A stretch of 64,000 bases of DNA from Bordetella parapertussis (GCA_945895265.1 CAMDEF010000012.1:16747-80746); one strand, 5' to 3'; positions 27,629 to 36,836 are shown, counted from the first letter of the stretch. Translations and numbers: made by a program. Notes: a model not told the origin generated them from the letters alone.

Positions 27629-28051
27629 ATGCTTTGGATTAAGACGTTTCATATTGTCTTTATTGCCTCGTGGTTCGCAGGGCTGTTTTACCTGCCGCGA
27701 ATTTTTGTCAATCTGGCTCAGCAAACAGATCCAGCGGTGCAAAAGGTGCTGCTTGGTATGGCGCGCAGGCTGTATCGTTTTACGAATATTTTGGCGATCC
27801 CCGCAGTGCTGCTGGGTCTTTGGCTCTATGTGCAATATGGTATTGGCCGCGGGCCAGGCAATGGCTGGATGCACGCAAAGCTGGCACTTGTCGTCTTGGT
27901 CATTGGGTATCATCACAGTTGTGGTGTGATACTGCGCAAATTCGAACAAGGTGCTAACCGCCGTTCGCATGTTTTTTATCGCTGGTTCAACGAAGTACCT
28001 GTGTTGATGTTGGTTGCAGTAACGGCCTTAGTCGTTATCAAGCCTTTTTAG
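27629..28051 (+). CDS. hemJ: Protoporphyrinogen oxidase HemJ (UPF0093)
   Basis: This is a 140-residue membrane protein with four hydrophobic segments. It opens MLWIKTFHIVFIASWFAGLF, with the conserved His and the SWFAGLFYLPR block of HemJ, which oxidises protoporphyrinogen IX in heme synthesis in bacteria lacking HemG and HemY. Later stretches include RRLYRFTNILAIPA and WMHAKLALVVLVIGYHH. It starts 6 bases after proA, a frequent neighbour in betaproteobacteria. Confidence 0.87.
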   Translation: MLWIKTFHIVFIASWFAGLFYLPRIFVNLAQQTDPAVQKVLLGMARRLYRFTNILAIPAVLLGLWLYVQYGIGRGPGNGWMHAKLALVVLVIGYHHSCGVILRKFEQGANRRSHVFYRWFNEVPVLMLVAVTALVVIKPF

Positions 28052-28060
28052 TGGGACACC

Positions 28061-29614
28061 ATGTCAGAGCAGGATCCAAAACGCAAAACACTTACCCTCA
28101 AAACGCGCGCGGTTAAACCGCGCCCTGCTGCCGGAGGCGATCAAACGCGAGCCCGGATCGGTGCGCGTGCGCGCCAAGTGGCACAGTTAAAGATTGCAAA
28201 AGAAAAATTGTCGCGCTTACAAGCCGCAGGCAGTGAACACTCAGCCGCAGAACGTTCAGAAGACGGAAAACCGCTCATCGTGCGTAAGGCTCCTGAGTCA
28301 TCGTACGATGACAAGCCACGCCGTGATCAGCGCGCAGACGAACCCGCGCGCGCCAATCGTGGCTCTGCACCACGCGAACCCACACCGCGTCCGGCTTCAG
28401 CGCCTAAGGCCTTACCGTTGCGTGACGGCGTACAAACCGAACGCGCTTCAGTGCTTGTGCTTGATACTGAAATCTTTCATATCTTCGCGCCCTGCCCGAC
28501 AGGCCTCGAAGAGGCGCTTGCCGCTGAACTGAGTGCGTTGGGTTATGCGCAAGTGCAAGCCACGCGCGCCGGTTGCCATTTTGTGGCGGATTGGTGGGGT
28601 GTACAGCGTGCAAATCTTTATTCACGGTTGGCAACACGCATTCTGGTGCGTGTGGGACAAGCACCGGTGCAACGCGAAGACGATATTCTTGAACTTGCGC
28701 AAAGCATCGGCTGGGAGCGCTGGTTTGGCGCCGAGCACACCTTGCGCGTTGACACCTCTGCCGTCAAAAGCCCGATGCAAAGTTTGCAGTACTGTAATTT
28801 GCGCGCCAAAGACGGTATCTGTGATCGGCTACGCGACCTTGAAGGCGCACGCCCTTCGATCGATACCGTGCGCCCTGATGCGCGCGTGCATTTATTTTTA
28901 TCGCACGACACTGGCACGATGTACCTCGACACTTCGGGCGAGTCGTTATTTAAACGTGGCTGGCGACTCGACAAGGGCGATGCACCTTTACGCGAGAATC
29001 TCGCGGCCGGCCTGTTAGCCTTGTCTGGTTGGGATCCTGAAGCGGCGTTACTCGATCCCTTTTGCGGTAGCGGCACGATTTTGATCGAAGCGGCCTGGAT
29101 TGCCTTGGGCGTCCCACCGGGCATCACTCGCCCGTTTGGTTTTGAACGCCTGCGAGACCATGATCCACATCGCTGGGAAGACCTCAAGGACGAAGCACGC
29201 AGCCGCATTCTGCCTGAACTGGCTACGCCTTTAATTGGTATTGATGCAAACCCTGAAGCCATTGAAGCTGCACGCCGTAACGCTGAGCGGGCCTACCTGA
29301 CAGAAGATACGATTCAATTTGAATTGGGCGATGCCCGCGATGCCGTCGCACCCGCAGCAAGCGGCTGGATCGTCACAAACCCTCCTTATGGCGAGCGACT
29401 CGATGAAGAGGATCTCGAATTTTGGCGCGAGTGGTCTGCTTGTCTGAAAAAGGAGTTTGCGGGCTGGCAGGTCAATGTCATTACCTCTGATTTGGATTTG
29501 CCCAAACATCTTCGCTTAAAAGCAGACCGACGCACCCCGATCTTTAACGGCGCACTCGATTGCCGCCTGTTTAATTTTGAACTTGTGGCCAACAGCTACC
29601 GCGATGACCGCTAG
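28061..29614 (+). CDS. THUMP-domain 23S rRNA guanine-N2 methyltransferase (RlmL/YcbY-N type)
   Basis: This 517-residue protein has three parts. Residues 1-130 are basic and low in complexity (KTLTLKTRAVKPRPAAGG). A THUMP RNA-binding domain covers roughly 140-270 (FHIFAPCPTGLEEALAAEL). A Rossmann methyltransferase domain follows with DPFCGSGTILIEAAWIALG and catalytic NPPYGERLDEED (Asn at about 440). It corresponds to the N-terminal half of E. coli RlmL, which makes m2G2445. The long charged N-terminal extension is unusual next to the E. coli protein. Confidence 0.88.
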   Translation: MSEQDPKRKTLTLKTRAVKPRPAAGGDQTRARIGARARQVAQLKIAKEKLSRLQAAGSEHSAAERSEDGKPLIVRKAPESSYDDKPRRDQRADEPARANRGSAPREPTPRPASAPKALPLRDGVQTERASVLVLDTEIFHIFAPCPTGLEEALAAELSALGYAQVQATRAGCHFVADWWGVQRANLYSRLATRILVRVGQAPVQREDDILELAQSIGWERWFGAEHTLRVDTSAVKSPMQSLQYCNLRAKDGICDRLRDLEGARPSIDTVRPDARVHLFLSHDTGTMYLDTSGESLFKRGWRLDKGDAPLRENLAAGLLALSGWDPEAALLDPFCGSGTILIEAAWIALGVPPGITRPFGFERLRDHDPHRWEDLKDEARSRILPELATPLIGIDANPEAIEAARRNAERAYLTEDTIQFELGDARDAVAPAASGWIVTNPPYGERLDEEDLEFWREWSACLKKEFAGWQVNVITSDLDLPKHLRLKADRRTPIFNGALDCRLFNFELVANSYRDDR

Positions 29615-29678
29615 CGCAAGCGCCCTAGCCTAGCACCACGTACCGCGCATCGAAAGCTAGTGCCTCAAAACCACGTGG

Positions 29679-29793
29679 TTCGAGTGATCACTCGGCCTTA
29701 GAGCGATTACTCGGCGTTCGAGCGATCACTCGGCCTTAGAGCGATTACTCGGCGTTAGAGCTACCACTCGGCGTCGAGGCAACCACTCTGCCG
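29679..29793. repeat. Six-copy 19-bp tandem repeat
   Basis: Six head-to-tail units follow the methyltransferase gene: 29679-29697, 29698-29716, 29717-29735, 29736-29754, 29755-29773 and 29774-29793. Units 2 and 4 are identical (TTAGAGCGATTACTCGGCG); units 1 and 3 differ from each other by one base (TTCGAGYGATCACTCGGCC). This gives a 38-bp higher-order period. Copies 5 and 6 are degenerate. Each unit contains a small CGAG/CTCG-type inverted pair. The gap 29615-29921 holds no gene besides this repeat and the boxes listed next. Confidence 0.85.
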
Positions 29794-29837
29794 ATATCCG
29801 ATAGATTTGTTGCAGGATCACAACGATTCTTTCAGTA

Positions 29838-29903
29838 TTAGGGTATTCCCTTGATTTCATTTGCGTTTGCTAGGGTTTTCCCTTAATATAGGGTTATCCC
29901 TAA
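29838..29903 (+). promoter_or_regulatory. Promoter with three TAGGGT-N2-TCCCT palindromic boxes
   Basis: Three copies of an AGGG-N4-CCCT palindrome occur: TAGGGTATTCCCT (29839-29851), TAGGGTTTTCCCT (29871-29883) and TAGGGTTATCCCT (29889-29901), the last extended to TAGGGTTATCCCTAA. A promoter fits between them: TTGCGT (29861-29866), 17-bp spacer, TAATAT (29884-29889). Box 2 thus fills the spacer, box 3 covers the start site and box 1 lies upstream of -35. This layout is typical of repressor operators. The regulator is unknown. Confidence 0.6.
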
Positions 29904-29921
29904 CAAGCACAGGAAGTCACC

Positions 29922-30098
29922 ATGAAAATCCATCACACAGCTCACTTGACTGACACCCTTGAGCGCGAGCTCTTGTCCAAGGCAATGGAAGATCAGTTTC
30001 GGCCGCATCCATTTCGCGCTTTTGGTAAAGCAGTACGCGGTTTAGTCGCTTTTACGAGCTCTGTTCGCGCCAACGCACGCCACAACGGTATGTACTAA
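29922..30098 (+). CDS. Small protein, 58 residues, unknown function
   Basis: I do not recognise this protein. It is preceded by AGGAAG 7 bases before the ATG and by the three-box promoter, and is followed by a terminator-like hairpin, so it looks like a complete single-gene unit. It begins MKIHHTAHLTDTL, continues ERELLSKAMEDQFRPHPF and ends SSVRANARHNGMY. It is basic in the C-terminal half, has an amphipathic N-terminal helix rich in Leu and Glu, and no signal peptide or transmembrane segment. It might be a small regulator or stress protein; DUF1127-like proteins came to mind but their C-terminal motif is missing. Confidence 0.62.
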   Translation: MKIHHTAHLTDTLERELLSKAMEDQFRPHPFRAFGKAVRGLVAFTSSVRANARHNGMY

Positions 30099-30150
30099 AG
30101 CGTATTCATTGGGGTGACTGGTCGCCAGGCCTGTCAACCTGAATGACAAG

Positions 30151-30204
30151 AAAAAAGGGTGACCAACTTTATGGGGTCAGTTCAAAAGGTGGCCCCCTTT
30201 TTTT
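30151..30204 (+). terminator. Terminator-like hairpin after the small gene
   Basis: AAAAAAGGGTGACCA and GGTGGCCCCCTTTTTTT can pair imperfectly, ending in seven T. The loop is long (about 24 bases) and itself contains GGGGTCA. It lies 52 bases after the small-protein stop. Confidence 0.5.
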
Positions 30205-30277
30205 AACCCGCGCTACGCTCGCCTTGAAGATCCCTCAAAACTTTAGGCATGGGGCAAAGTGCGGGATAATATGACTG

Positions 30278-30817
30278 ATGAAGCCTTCCCCGCCGCCACA
30301 GTCGCCTCAAGCCCAAAGCCCTAGTACTACCCCGTCACGCGCGCGTCGCTTTGCCTCGATGGTGTACGAGGGGGTCTTACTGTTTGCTGTGGTCTTTTTA
30401 GCAGACTACCTCTTTGATACTCTGACGCAAAGCAAGCACGGCTTGATGCTCAGAAGCACTCGTCAAGCTTGGTTATTTTTAGTGATTGGTGGGTATTTTC
30501 TGTTGTGCTGGACCCGTAGTGGTCAGACACTGCCCATGAAAGCTTGGCATATCCGCTTGGTGGCTGCCGATGGCACAATACCGTCTTTCGGGCGTCTGGT
30601 CATACGCTTCGTACTCATGTGGGCTCTGCCCTTGCTAGGCGCAGCCACGGTTTGGGCGATTTCTAAGCTAACGGGCTGGCCCTCGGCGTTAGCACTCATT
30701 GTAGTGGCTCCGTTTACGGTGTTTATCCCAACCTGGTTTAGCCCTCAACAACAATTTTTACATGACCTGCTTGCCGGTACACGACTGACGAACGTATCGA
30801 TTAGTGAAAACCCTTAG
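30278..30817 (+). CDS. RDD family membrane protein
   Basis: This 179-residue protein has an N-terminal cytoplasmic Pro/Ser-rich stretch and an RDD domain with three or four transmembrane segments. The Arg of the family name is in RARRFASMVYEGVLLF, the first Asp in FLADYLFDTLTQ and the last in LHDLLAGTRL. RDD proteins are widespread; some act in Na+ or Li+ efflux, most are uncharacterised. It stands alone upstream of the acyl-CoA synthetase. Confidence 0.82.
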   Translation: MKPSPPPQSPQAQSPSTTPSRARRFASMVYEGVLLFAVVFLADYLFDTLTQSKHGLMLRSTRQAWLFLVIGGYFLLCWTRSGQTLPMKAWHIRLVAADGTIPSFGRLVIRFVLMWALPLLGAATVWAISKLTGWPSALALIVVAPFTVFIPTWFSPQQQFLHDLLAGTRLTNVSISENP

Positions 30818-30867
30818 TTGTTGCATTCAAGCACCGCTGTGGGTTGCACCAAAGCACTGGCTGAGCC

Positions 30868-32586
30868 ATGCTACGGGCAACACTAAAGTCATTGTCAGGT
30901 ATGGTCGATCAATACGCCTCTCTTTACGAGTCTTTTGAATGGTTGGTCCCCACCCATTTCAACATTGGTCACGCCTGTTGCCATCGTTGGGCGAATAATC
31001 CTGCAGACGCGCGAAAAATCGCCTTGTTTGATGAAGACCCAACGGGTCACCGCGAAGTATGGACCTACGAGCGCCTAGCAGCTACTGCAAATCAACTCGC
31101 CAATGGTCTGACTCGTATGGGGGTCAAGCGCGGCGATCGTGTCGCTTTAATCTTGGGCCAGCGCCCCGAGACCGTGGTCGCACACATTGCGACTTATAGT
31201 GTTGGGGCTGTGGTGTTGCCTCTCTCTAGCCTGTTTGGTCCAGAGGCGCTTGAGCAGCGCCTGCGAGACGCCCAAGTTCGGGTCGCGATCTTTGACGAGC
31301 AATCAGCCAGTAATGTGCTGACAAGCCTGCCTCGCTGCCCAACGTTGACGCAATTAGTCGGCATTGGCGTCTCCGACGACCGCGTATTGCCCTGGCATAA
31401 GTTATTGGTCAGACAACCCACAGACTTCAAAGCCGTCAACACGCGCGCCGATGAACCAGCAATTTTGCTTTACACCTCAGGTACGACTGGTGCACCCAAA
31501 GGTGCTTTGCTGCCGCACTCAGTCTTGATTGGCAACTTACCTGGCTTTGTCGCCTCACAAAACTGGTTTCCTCAGCCCAAGGATGTCTTTTGGTCACCCG
31601 CCGACTGGGCTTGGACAGGCGGCATGATGGATGCGCTACTACCCACGCTATATTTTGGGCAACCCATTGTTGGCACTCGCGGGCGCTTTAGCCCAGAGCG
31701 TGCGTTTGAAATTCTCGAGCGCTATCAGGTCACTAACACCTTTCTGTTTCCGACTGCGCTCAAGCAAATGATGAAAGCGATTGAGCAACCCAAAGTGACG
31801 TACAAATTATCACTGCGCGCCATCATGAGCGCAGGTGAAAGCGTTGGCGATACCGTTTTCGCCTGGTGCGAACAGGCTTTAGGCATTACGCCTAACGAAA
31901 TGTTTGGTCAAACAGAAATGAATTACCTGATCGGCAATAGCCATCAGAAATGGCCAGCCCGTTCGGGCAGCATGGGCAAACCTTACCCAGGTCATCGCAT
32001 CACGGTGCTACGCGAAGACGGAGCGATCGCGGCTATCGACGAGATCGGAGAAGTTGCCTTAAATCGTTTTGATATCCATGGCTACCCCGATCCAATTCTA
32101 TTCATCGGCTATTGGCGCAACGACAGCGCGACCGCCGAAAAGTTTACGGGTGACTGGTGTCGCACCGGCGATCTCGCCCATGTCGATTCCGACGGCTATT
32201 ACTGGTACGCCGGACGAGCCGACGACGTGTTCAAATCCTCGGGCTATCGGATTGGTCCTGGCGAAATCGAAAACTGTTTGCTCGATCACCCTGCCGTGGC
32301 GAATGTGGCTGTTGTCCCCAAGCCAGACGTCGACCGTGGTGCGGTGGTCAAGGCCTTTGTTGTGTTAACGCCAAATTTTGCTTCACGTAAGCGCGCTCAG
32401 CTCACTGAAATCCTGCAAGAGCACGTCAAAATGCGCTTGGCACCTTATGAATACCCCAAAGAAATCGAATACGTCGACGCCTTACCCATGACGACGACCG
32501 GAAAAATCCAGCGCAGGGTCTTACGCCAACTCGAAATCAGCCGTAGCCAGCGTCAGGCCAAAAAGCTCAAAGCGCCGTCAAGCTAA
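30868..32586 (+). CDS. AMP-forming acyl-CoA synthetase
   Basis: This is a 572-residue adenylate-forming enzyme activating a carboxylic acid to its CoA thioester. The P-loop motif is ILLYTSGTTGAPKGALLPHS, followed by TGDWCRTGDLAHVDSDGYYW, the hinge region GRADDVFKSSGYRIGPGEIE, and the acetylatable C-terminal Lys in MTTTGKIQRRVLR. It fits medium-chain or acetoacetyl/propionyl-type subfamilies; the substrate is not predictable. ATGs at 30868 and 30901 are both possible; the second gives the more usual N-terminus. Confidence 0.88.
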   Translation: MLRATLKSLSGMVDQYASLYESFEWLVPTHFNIGHACCHRWANNPADARKIALFDEDPTGHREVWTYERLAATANQLANGLTRMGVKRGDRVALILGQRPETVVAHIATYSVGAVVLPLSSLFGPEALEQRLRDAQVRVAIFDEQSASNVLTSLPRCPTLTQLVGIGVSDDRVLPWHKLLVRQPTDFKAVNTRADEPAILLYTSGTTGAPKGALLPHSVLIGNLPGFVASQNWFPQPKDVFWSPADWAWTGGMMDALLPTLYFGQPIVGTRGRFSPERAFEILERYQVTNTFLFPTALKQMMKAIEQPKVTYKLSLRAIMSAGESVGDTVFAWCEQALGITPNEMFGQTEMNYLIGNSHQKWPARSGSMGKPYPGHRITVLREDGAIAAIDEIGEVALNRFDIHGYPDPILFIGYWRNDSATAEKFTGDWCRTGDLAHVDSDGYYWYAGRADDVFKSSGYRIGPGEIENCLLDHPAVANVAVVPKPDVDRGAVVKAFVVLTPNFASRKRAQLTEILQEHVKMRLAPYEYPKEIEYVDALPMTTTGKIQRRVLRQLEISRSQRQAKKLKAPSS

Positions 32587-32622
32587 ACTATCGGCTTTCC
32601 TTCGTATTAGGCGCAACTCATC

Positions 32623-33144
32623 ATGGCGATTTATCAACTCGGCGATCTTATCCCGCGTATTGACCCAACAGCGTTTATTTTTGACTCAGCTGATCTGATC
32701 GGTGACGTTCTGGTCGGGGCGCAGGCCAGCATCTGGGCCAATGTCAGCATTCGGGGTGACAACACCTGCATCGACATCGGTCATCACAGCAACGTTCAAG
32801 AAGGCAGCGTGCTGCACTCTGACGCGGGCGTGCCGCTCACCATTGAGCATCATGTCACGATCGGGCATCAAGCGATGTTGCACGGCTGCACGATTGGTTC
32901 AGGCACATTGGTTGGCATGCAAGCAATCGTCTTGAATCGCGCAAAAATCGGACGTAACTGTTTAATTGGTGCGGGTGCAATTATTCCAGAGGGACGCGAA
33001 ATTCCAGATGGCAGCCTCGTCATCGGTGTCGGAAAAATTACCCGCTCGCTCTCTGCAGAAGAAATCGAAACGATTCGCAACAATATCGAAAACTATGCCA
33101 AACGCGGGCAAATGTATCGTGAAAAACTCAAGCGAATCGGCTAA
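32623..33144 (+). CDS. Gamma-type carbonic anhydrase family protein
   Basis: This 173-residue left-handed beta-helix protein is built of hexapeptide repeats (IWANVSIRGDNTCIDIGHHS). Metal-binding His candidates are in VLHSDAG and in VTIGHQAMLHGC, matching the three-His pattern of YrdA/CaiE/gamma-CA proteins. Many family members have weak or no carbonic anhydrase activity. It ends with TAATG, sharing a base with the start of hslO, so the two are translationally coupled. Confidence 0.88.
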   Translation: MAIYQLGDLIPRIDPTAFIFDSADLIGDVLVGAQASIWANVSIRGDNTCIDIGHHSNVQEGSVLHSDAGVPLTIEHHVTIGHQAMLHGCTIGSGTLVGMQAIVLNRAKIGRNCLIGAGAIIPEGREIPDGSLVIGVGKITRSLSAEEIETIRNNIENYAKRGQMYREKLKRIG

Positions 33145-34079
33145 TGGCTGACGACGCTAGCCAGTGGCGCAGCGATGCGCTTAAAAAGTTTTTATTTGAT
33201 GACCGCAGTGTGCGCGTTGAGTCGGTTCGTATTGAGCATGCCTGGCTCTCTGCTCAGGCGCACCACCAACACCCAGCGCCAGTCACGGCTCTACTGGGCG
33301 AACTCGTTGCCGCTTCGACCCTGCTCGCAGCCAATCTAAAGTTTGATGGTTCGCTCTTGCTGCAGCTACAAGGTGACGGTGCGATTGCCTTAATGGTGGT
33401 TGAGTGTCGGGCCGACCTCAGTATTCGCGCCACTGTCAAAATGCGCGACCGTCCGCTGCCGGCAGAAAGTGATTTGCAAGCGATGCTCAACCCGGGCGGC
33501 ACTGCAAAGTTTATTGTGGTACTTGATCCACCCAAACACACGCCAGGGCGTCAAGCGTATCAAGGTATCGTGCCGCTTGAGGGCAATACGGTTGCTCAAG
33601 CGCTTGAACAATATATGCTGCGCTCAGAGCAATTGCACACGCGCATCTGGTTGGCAGCCGACGCCCTGCATTGCAGTGGCTTACTGATTCAGCGCCTGCC
33701 CCTACAAGGTGGTGCTCAACAAACTGAAATCGAAACGGCAGACGAATCGTGGGCGCGCGCGCAGCACCTTGCCCAAACACTGACTCCTGCCGAAATGCTC
33801 GCAACTGATCAAGACACACTGCTGCATCGCTTGTTTTGGCAAGAAACTTTACTTGTCTTTGAATCGCAACCCATTACCTGGAAATGCTCTTGCACTCAAG
33901 AGCGTGTTGCGGACATGCTTCGCATGCTGGGCAAAGCTGAGGTAGATGATATTTTGCAAGAGCAGGGCAAAGTCGAGGTCGCCTGTGAATTTTGCGGATT
34001 ACCCTATGTGTTTGATGCCTTAGATACCGAGGCACTGTTTCAAACAACAACCGTACTGGGCAGCAAATCGGTACATTGA
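33144..34079 (+). CDS. hslO: Hsp33 redox-regulated chaperone
   Basis: This 311-residue protein is an oxidation-activated holdase. The C-terminal zinc switch shows CSC in ITWKCSCTQERVADML and CEFC in EVACEFCGLPYVFD, so the C-x-C plus C-x2-C zinc ligands are present. The N-terminal domain opens LKKFLFDDRSVRVESVRIE. Length is slightly above E. coli HslO (292). Coupled to the upstream gamma-carbonic-anhydrase-like gene. Confidence 0.95.
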   Translation: MADDASQWRSDALKKFLFDDRSVRVESVRIEHAWLSAQAHHQHPAPVTALLGELVAASTLLAANLKFDGSLLLQLQGDGAIALMVVECRADLSIRATVKMRDRPLPAESDLQAMLNPGGTAKFIVVLDPPKHTPGRQAYQGIVPLEGNTVAQALEQYMLRSEQLHTRIWLAADALHCSGLLIQRLPLQGGAQQTEIETADESWARAQHLAQTLTPAEMLATDQDTLLHRLFWQETLLVFESQPITWKCSCTQERVADMLRMLGKAEVDDILQEQGKVEVACEFCGLPYVFDALDTEALFQTTTVLGSKSVH

Positions 34080-34143
34080 GCCTTGAACGCCAACAGAGGC
34101 AAGACCGCGTAACTTGCACTGAAGCACTGACCCACTGAAGCGC

Positions 34144-34860
34144 TTACGCTTTCACAATCACTGGCACGCATAATTGATAACCGATACCCCACACGGCTTT
34201 TAGTGCGGGTTCGGCGTCATGCCCCGAGAGAGATTCAAGTTTTTTACGCAGCCGACTCACGAGACTCTCGAGTGCTCGTTTACCCATATCGGATGTACCG
34301 CTTCGTTGGCTGAGCAACTCGCAGATCATATCGGTCTCGAGCATGTGACTCGGTGCTTGCGCCAAAGCCAACAGTAATGCCCGCTCGCTATTTGTCAAAA
34401 ATGCTTTTTGCCAGGGCTCAGCTCCAGAGATCGAGCGATCTCGCAAATCTAACGTCCAGGCAGGTGTTTCGTCGACCTTTTTGACACGCCGCGCCAGATT
34501 GAGCAGAGTCAGAGTCAGCTCTTCGGGTGCTACGGGCTTGCTAAGATAAACATCGGCTCCTGCCTCGTAGCCGCGAATGCGATCAGGCAAGGCGGTGCGT
34601 GCAGTCAGCATCACAATTCCCATCCCCGGAATACTGCGCCGAATACGATTGGCGATCGCGATGCCATCTTCTCCGGGTAACGATAAATCAAGTACTAGGG
34701 CATCAAGCGGCTCGGTCATGAGCAGCTCGTCTAAAGACTTACCATTTTGAACCGCAAACACCAAAAACCCTTGTTGTTTGAGATGAAAGTGAATTTCTTT
34801 GCGCAACAATGGATCGTCTTCGACTAAGGCGACTCGGATTTGTCCAGCAGTTTGATTCAT
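34144..34860 (-). CDS. Two-component response regulator, winged-helix output
   Basis: This 238-residue regulator has an N-terminal receiver with acidic pair VALVEDDPLL, phospho-acceptor Asp58 in LVLDLSLPGEDG, and the conserved Lys in YLSKPVAPEEL. The C-terminal DNA-binding domain is OmpR-like (LTNSERALLLALAQAPSHML, then RALESLVSRLRKKL). Its ATG overlaps the stop of the sensor kinase (ATGA), so the two are expressed together. Targets are not visible. Confidence 0.88.
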   Translation of the reverse strand: MNQTAGQIRVALVEDDPLLRKEIHFHLKQQGFLVFAVQNGKSLDELLMTEPLDALVLDLSLPGEDGIAIANRIRRSIPGMGIVMLTARTALPDRIRGYEAGADVYLSKPVAPEELTLTLLNLARRVKKVDETPAWTLDLRDRSISGAEPWQKAFLTNSERALLLALAQAPSHMLETDMICELLSQRSGTSDMGKRALESLVSRLRKKLESLSGHDAEPALKAVWGIGYQLCVPVIVKA

Positions 34861-36827
34861 AGCGGCAACTCAACAGAAAAAAACACACGGTTATATTCAA
34901 ATCGGTAACTGACAGAACCTTTCAGTATTTCGCAAAGAGATTTTATTAATACTAAACCAAGCCCGGTGCCAGGCTTGTCGTGAGAGTAAATGCTGCGGTA
35001 ATAACGGGTAAACAAGGCAGCCGGATCCGGTTCGTGGTGACGCTCAACCTCATTCGATACAATGCACAGCAGCCTATCCTTTGCCAGCGTACTCACCGAG
35101 ATTTCGATCATCGTAGCAGGAGGCGAGTACTTCACTGCGTTATCTATTAAATTATTAATAATCGTAATCAACAATAACCTGTCGGTCTGGATAGTGACCT
35201 CGCTCAAACCGAGAATTTTAAATCTATCCGCTTGCGCCGCAATCAGAGGCAAACTCTCGATCGCTTCAAGCACAGCACATTTTTCAACACGCAGTACAAA
35301 GTTTTTTTGATCGATCGCGTCTACCTGCCCAACGCGGTCAATCACTTGGGTCATATTGTCGATCGACTGAGTCATACTGGCAAATCGCTCGCCAAACTCG
35401 ACCGCATGCTCTGATTTGCCAAAGATCGACTTCAGTGAGCCAAGAGCCATGCGCATCGTCGCCAAGGGATTTTTAAGTTCATGCGACAACATATCAATGA
35501 GCGTGCTACGTTCATTCAGTTGTCGCTGCTCATAATCAGTTTGCGTTTTTAGCGTATTGAGTTCAAACATTGTTTGAAGCCACTGCTCTTGTTGCGTTTT
35601 GCTGTAACCAAGCAACAACAAGTAAAGAGCGACTGCAACAAGCATGCTCGCGCCAATCCCTGGCATGAGTGTCAAGATCGAGATCCCACTGTCAGTCGTT
35701 AAGAAGACTGCATCAGCACACATTAAAACACCAACGATCAACGCGCCGGTGGTCCAATATATTTTGAGTTGCCGGGTGAGTAGCTGACTCTGATATGTTG
35801 CCACAGCAAGAAAAAACGGAGCCGTAAACAAAAACAACCAGTTCAGAAGCAACATATATGGCTTAATTTGACCGAAAAAAATCAGGCCAATCTGCACTAA
35901 CCAAAACGTCACCCACAGTAAGCAGTAATGCCTAAACCAAGGTCGCGTCTGCCAGCGGCGCACTAGCTCAAGGATCAAGCACGTGGCGAACATCAGTCGA
36001 AGACAAAACGCAATCGTCAGGATGGGCGCGTAAGAGTCAGGCGACTCAGCAATAAATTGACGCAGAGTCATCCCGTTTGCAAAGCAATGCAGAAACAGCG
36101 CAGATAACTGCGTTAAACAAAACAATCCAACGAGTAAAGTGCGGAAACGTATCAGGTAAATGGCGCTCCAGCCAATCAACGTCAACAAAATTCCGATCTG
36201 CACGCCATGGAGTAGGCCCTTGGTGCTAGTGTCATCAACGAATCTATCTAACTCCAAGACTTGAGTCGAGACATAAAATCCGTTGATGGTATTGACGCGC
36301 AATAAATAGACGCGCTGACTGCTTCCAGAATCTGGCAAGGTAAAACAGTGTCGCCCGATCGAACAGTTAAGTTGGAGGGCTGGATGTTTGGCACCGCCAA
36401 GCTGCTTCACCCAACGCCCTCCCTCTTCGTAATAGAGCTCAAGCTCTGCGAGAAAATAAGGACCAATGACAAGCATCAGGGGCGATTGCTGACCGACTGG
36501 GACCTGAACCTGAATCTTGAGCCAGCGTGTGGTCGGTTCAAGGCTGCGATTTAACAGCAATTTAAAAGGCGTAAAAGCTTGCCGGCTAACGTCTTCAACA
36601 TCCATACGACGCGTTGAATCGACATACAAACCGAGTTCGGGCGTCAGTATCTTCGAAGCACGAGTCGCCGTCTGGGTTTGCGGTTGACTGAGGCTCTGTA
36701 CTTGAATTTGTGCGAACGCTGATCGCTGCGTGAGCAGCACAAGACCGATCATCGCCAAACAAAGACAAAACCAAGCCCTGGGCCAAAGCCTGCGTTGAAG
36801 CAAAACGCCGAGCTCAGGGCAAGACAA
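34857..36827 (-). CDS. Membrane sensor histidine kinase with 7TMR-DISM input
   Basis: This 656-residue kinase begins with TTG (AAGG upstream) and a hydrophobic signal segment ending near AFAQ. A periplasmic domain of about 150 residues (7TMR-DISMED2-like, with WLKIQVQVPVGQQSP) is followed by about seven transmembrane segments to about residue 410. The HisKA dimerisation helix has phospho-His449 in DMLSHELKNPLATMRM; the ATPase domain has NNLIDNAVKYSPPA and GTGLGLVLIKSL. DISM kinases often sense carbohydrates or other small ligands; the signal here is unknown. Confidence 0.87.
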   Translation of the reverse strand: MSCPELGVLLQRRLWPRAWFCLCLAMIGLVLLTQRSAFAQIQVQSLSQPQTQTATRASKILTPELGLYVDSTRRMDVEDVSRQAFTPFKLLLNRSLEPTTRWLKIQVQVPVGQQSPLMLVIGPYFLAELELYYEEGGRWVKQLGGAKHPALQLNCSIGRHCFTLPDSGSSQRVYLLRVNTINGFYVSTQVLELDRFVDDTSTKGLLHGVQIGILLTLIGWSAIYLIRFRTLLVGLFCLTQLSALFLHCFANGMTLRQFIAESPDSYAPILTIAFCLRLMFATCLILELVRRWQTRPWFRHYCLLWVTFWLVQIGLIFFGQIKPYMLLLNWLFLFTAPFFLAVATYQSQLLTRQLKIYWTTGALIVGVLMCADAVFLTTDSGISILTLMPGIGASMLVAVALYLLLLGYSKTQQEQWLQTMFELNTLKTQTDYEQRQLNERSTLIDMLSHELKNPLATMRMALGSLKSIFGKSEHAVEFGERFASMTQSIDNMTQVIDRVGQVDAIDQKNFVLRVEKCAVLEAIESLPLIAAQADRFKILGLSEVTIQTDRLLLITIINNLIDNAVKYSPPATMIEISVSTLAKDRLLCIVSNEVERHHEPDPAALFTRYYRSIYSHDKPGTGLGLVLIKSLCEILKGSVSYRFEYNRVFFSVELPL

Positions 36828-36836
36828 AGCTACGCC

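Noticed and set aside
29679..29793. CRISPR array
   Set aside because: The 19-bp units are contiguous with no unique spacers, and no cas genes are in the window.
29922..30098. DUF1127 membership of the 58-residue protein
   Set aside because: Size and basic C-terminus fit loosely, but the characteristic Leu-Asp-Asp...Asp-Ile-Gly C-terminal motif is absent.
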